Shown here: piece by piece, positions 15,411 to 17,510 of the stretch
Numbering within the stretch: the first letter of the stretch is position 1
Layout: every line of letters starts with the position of its first letter
From: JANQTF01 sp036835375
GTDB lineage: Bacteria > Bacteroidota > Bacteroidia > J057
NCBI GenBank assembly: GCA_036835375.1
Contig: DAITMB010000106.1
Span: forward strand, 1 to 17,510
DNA: 17,510 nt
Reading direction: 5' to 3'
The notes under the pieces: generated by a model
What the model was told of the DNA's origin: nothing
Database searches by the model: none
What the model saw: only the letters and a program-made list of their open reading frames with translations
Made by a program: the position numbers and the translations under genes

Positions 15411-16181
15411 ATGATTCTCCACCCTCCTGCTAAAGTCAATCTCGGCCTGTTGATCAAAGGCAAGCGCGCCGACGGATATCACCTGCTAGAGACCCTGCTT
15501 TTACCCGTGCCCTCCCTACACGATACCCTACAACTTTTTCCTCACGGCTCTGATGGCGAATGCCGTCTTTTGCTGGAAGGTCAGCCTTTAGATGGCGAGC
15601 CCGAAGAAAATCTTGTGGTCAAAGCCTATCGTGCACTTTCCCGCCAAGTCAGCCATTTGCCCGGCGTAGAAATACGCTTGGAAAAGAAAATTCCAGCAGG
15701 AGCAGGCCTTGGAGGCGGTTCTTCCGATGCCGCTTGGACCCTCCGCGGATTGAAGGAACTGTTCGAACTGCCGATCGACGCGGAGGAGTTGCACCGCATA
15801 GCCGCTACGCTGGGGGCCGACGTCCCCTTTTTTCTCTATGACGGGCCCATGCTCGCCACTGGAACAGGGACTGACTTATCACCTTTTCAGCTGAAAATGC
15901 CCTGGAGGTTGGAGGTTCTTCACCCGCCCATTCACTCCTCCACGGTGGCCGCCTATCGAGCGTTGGATCACCGGGCATTCGATCCGAAGCGATCCCTTCA
16001 AGACTTATTGCGCTTGCCAATCTCTCAATGGCGAGAGAGACTTCCCAATGACCTCGAAGTTCCTGTGTTTGGGCTGTATCCGGACATCGCGGATTATAAG
16101 CAGCAGCTCTATGATCGGGGGGCATTGTATGCAGCCATGTCAGGATCGGGGAGCGCTTGTTTCGGATTGTTCGAAAGCTGA
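15411..16181 (+). CDS. ispE: 4-diphosphocytidyl-2-C-methyl-D-erythritol kinase
   Basis: IspE phosphorylates CDP-methylerythritol with ATP in the MEP pathway to isopentenyl diphosphate. The 256-residue protein is a GHMP kinase, a little shorter than E. coli IspE (283). It has the opening PAKVNLGLLIKGKRADGYH (6-24, with the catalytic-site Lys K9), the ATP-binding PAGAGLGGGSSDAA (95-108), LGADVPFFL (134-142, catalytic Asp D137), and the C-terminal glycine motif AAMSGSGSACFGLF (241-254). It starts 2 bases after the DUF4834-like stop, so bshA, that gene and ispE probably form one operon. Presence of IspE shows that this organism uses the MEP route rather than relying only on mevalonate. Confidence 0.96.
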   Translation: MILHPPAKVNLGLLIKGKRADGYHLLETLLLPVPSLHDTLQLFPHGSDGECRLLLEGQPLDGEPEENLVVKAYRALSRQVSHLPGVEIRLEKKIPAGAGLGGGSSDAAWTLRGLKELFELPIDAEELHRIAATLGADVPFFLYDGPMLATGTGTDLSPFQLKMPWRLEVLHPPIHSSTVAAYRALDHRAFDPKRSLQDLLRLPISQWRERLPNDLEVPVFGLYPDIADYKQQLYDRGALYAAMSGSGSACFGLFES

Positions 16182-16374
16182 TGCCATGTTGCCGAAAAAC
16201 TCTATTTTTGCTCTTTGCATCTTCCGACTGGCCGACGAGGTGCTTGGAAGTGAGGGGCATGGTAAAAGTGAGCAAAGCAGAAGAAAAGAGGTATTTATCT
16301 CCAACCTTTCTCTCCCCACTTTCATGAGAATGATTCAAGGAAACAACCCAATGAACGACTCAATCATCATATCT

Positions 16375-17510
16375 ATGTGGAATAAAATTTGGTTCCCGCT
16401 GCTCCTTTGCCTGCTAGGCACACAACTAAGTGCTCAAACTGGCTATCGCGTGGAGGTGAATGTGAAAGGATTCAGCGCTGATCAAGCTTTGCTGGCTTAT
16501 TACTATGGCGATAAGCAGTATATCAAAGACACCGTGACTGCCGTCAATGGCAAATTTACTTTTGAAGGGGAAGAGCCCCTTGATGGCGGAATCTACCTGG
16601 TGGTGTTGCCGCCGGACAATCGGTACTTTGAGATATTGATTGACAAGGATCAGGAGTTCAGCCTGGCGACCGACACGGTGGATTTGCCAGGGAAAATGAA
16701 GGTCAGCGGGTCAAAGGACAATGAAATCTTCTATGAAGACCTACGATTTCTTGCCGGCAAGCGCAAGGAGATGAATACGCTGAACGAGTCTTTCGCGCAA
16801 CTCGATCCCGAATCCGCTGAAGCTAAAGCACTGAAGAGTCAGATCACGGCGATCGACGCATCGGTAAAAGCTCACCGCTTGAACTTGGTGAAGCAGTATC
16901 CCGACATGCTCTACAGCAAAGTGATTCAGGCGCTTCGAGAGCCAGAAATCCCGGCGGAGGTACAGGAAAATGGGCAGGAAGCAGCATTTTTCTGGTATCG
17001 AAATCATTATTTCGACGGATTTGACTTCCAAGATGAGCGCCTCCTCCGCACCCCTGTGATGTGGAATAAGATCGATTCCTATCTCGAAAAGCTCACCTAC
17101 AAAGTTCCCGATTCGCTCATCAAGTCAGCCGATTTTATGATTGAGCGTGCTCGCGGCAATGACGATGTCTTCCAGTTCATGGTGATTCAACTGCTCAACA
17201 AATATGCCCAATCTAAGATCATGGGCATGGATGCCGTCTATGTTCACTTGGTAGAAAAGTACTATATGAGCGGCGACGCATTTTGGGCAGATGAGGAACA
17301 AGTGAATAAAATGGCCGAACGGGCCTTGGCGATCAGCCCGACCATCATTGGCCGGAAAGCGCCTGACATACGGGTACAAGACGTCAATGGTCGCTGGACC
17401 AACCTACACGGGGTGAAAGGGCGCTACACCATCCTCTACTTTTGGGATTATGATTGCGGCCATTGCAAGACGGTAACACCTCAATTGGCAAAGATTTATC
17501 CTGACTTTAT
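16375..17510 (+). CDS. Secreted TlpA/AhpC-TSA-like thioredoxin-fold protein (partial, runs off window)
   Basis: The frame is open from 16375 to the right edge (378 codons seen). A signal peptide covers about residues 1-21 (hydrophobic WFPLLLCLLGTQ, cleavage near LSA-QT). Residues about 22-120 form a beta-rich domain like DUF4369, containing YYYGDKQYIKDTV and GKFTFEGEE. A helical middle region (about 120-320) resembles the DUF5106-type segment of Bacteroidota envelope thioredoxins. The thioredoxin fold begins near 323 (IGRKAPDIRVQDVNG), with the redox motif C361-G-H-C364 in FWDYDCGHCK. The expected role is thiol-disulfide exchange in the periplasm; CGHC is the PDI-like variant. In-frame ATGs at 16351, 16330 and 16324 are alternative starts, but 16375 gives the most normal signal peptide. 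The last part of the domain, with the cis-Pro loop, lies outside the window. Confidence 0.85.
   Translation, partial: MWNKIWFPLLLCLLGTQLSAQTGYRVEVNVKGFSADQALLAYYYGDKQYIKDTVTAVNGKFTFEGEEPLDGGIYLVVLPPDNRYFEILIDKDQEFSLATDTVDLPGKMKVSGSKDNEIFYEDLRFLAGKRKEMNTLNESFAQLDPESAEAKALKSQITAIDASVKAHRLNLVKQYPDMLYSKVIQALREPEIPAEVQENGQEAAFFWYRNHYFDGFDFQDERLLRTPVMWNKIDSYLEKLTYKVPDSLIKSADFMIERARGNDDVFQFMVIQLLNKYAQSKIMGMDAVYVHLVEKYYMSGDAFWADEEQVNKMAERALAISPTIIGRKAPDIRVQDVNGRWTNLHGVKGRYTILYFWDYDCGHCKTVTPQLAKIYPDF

Overview
The window looks like a chromosomal segment of a Bacteroidota (Bacteroidetes) bacterium of moderate GC. The evidence is combined: a BshA-type bacillithiol glycosyltransferase, a DUF4834-like small membrane protein, a secreted DUF4369/TlpA-like thioredoxin protein, a PD40 beta-propeller envelope protein, KdsB (so a Gram-negative with Kdo-containing LPS), mostly absent Shine-Dalgarno sequences, and one exact TAnnTTTG promoter element of the Bacteroidota type. 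A member of the Saprospiria or a related lineage would fit, but the family cannot be fixed from sequence alone.

Layout. 1-77: an 11-copy heptanucleotide tandem repeat that touches the start of a PlsC-type acyltransferase (81-1448). 1765-2502: a small predicted outer-membrane beta-barrel protein, closed by a very strong hairpin (2528-2565) that probably serves both converging transcripts. 2635-5247 (minus): a DASH-type cryptochrome/photolyase followed on the same strand by an unrecognised protein with an N-terminal helix-turn-helix-like segment. 5432-6028: a secreted protein of unknown function. 6142-7431: an integral-membrane fatty acid hydroxylase/sterol desaturase superfamily enzyme. 7468-9495 (minus): a secreted protein joining a PD40 propeller, a carboxypeptidase-regulatory-like domain, a proline-rich linker and a von Willebrand A domain. 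9496-9987: a 492-base intergenic stretch with a likely kdsB promoter.

9988-13735 (plus): kdsB, then nuoJ-nuoK-nuoL, three membrane subunits of respiratory complex I, closed by a clear intrinsic terminator. nuoI is not upstream and nuoM/nuoN are not downstream, so complex I genes are split in this genome. 13948-16181: bshA, a DUF4834-like gene and ispE, closely packed and probably co-transcribed. 16375 to the window edge: a partial thioredoxin-fold envelope protein with a CGHC active site.

Most genes are housekeeping or envelope functions: acyl-lipid synthesis and modification, LPS sugar activation, respiration, low-molecular-weight thiol synthesis, isoprenoid synthesis and periplasmic redox. 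I found no RNA genes, insertion sequences or CRISPR arrays. I do not see a convincing new multi-gene system. The points most worth a second look are the split nuoJKL cluster, the heptamer repeat abutting a reading frame, the uncharacterised HTH-like protein beside the cryptochrome, and the PD40-vWA architecture.
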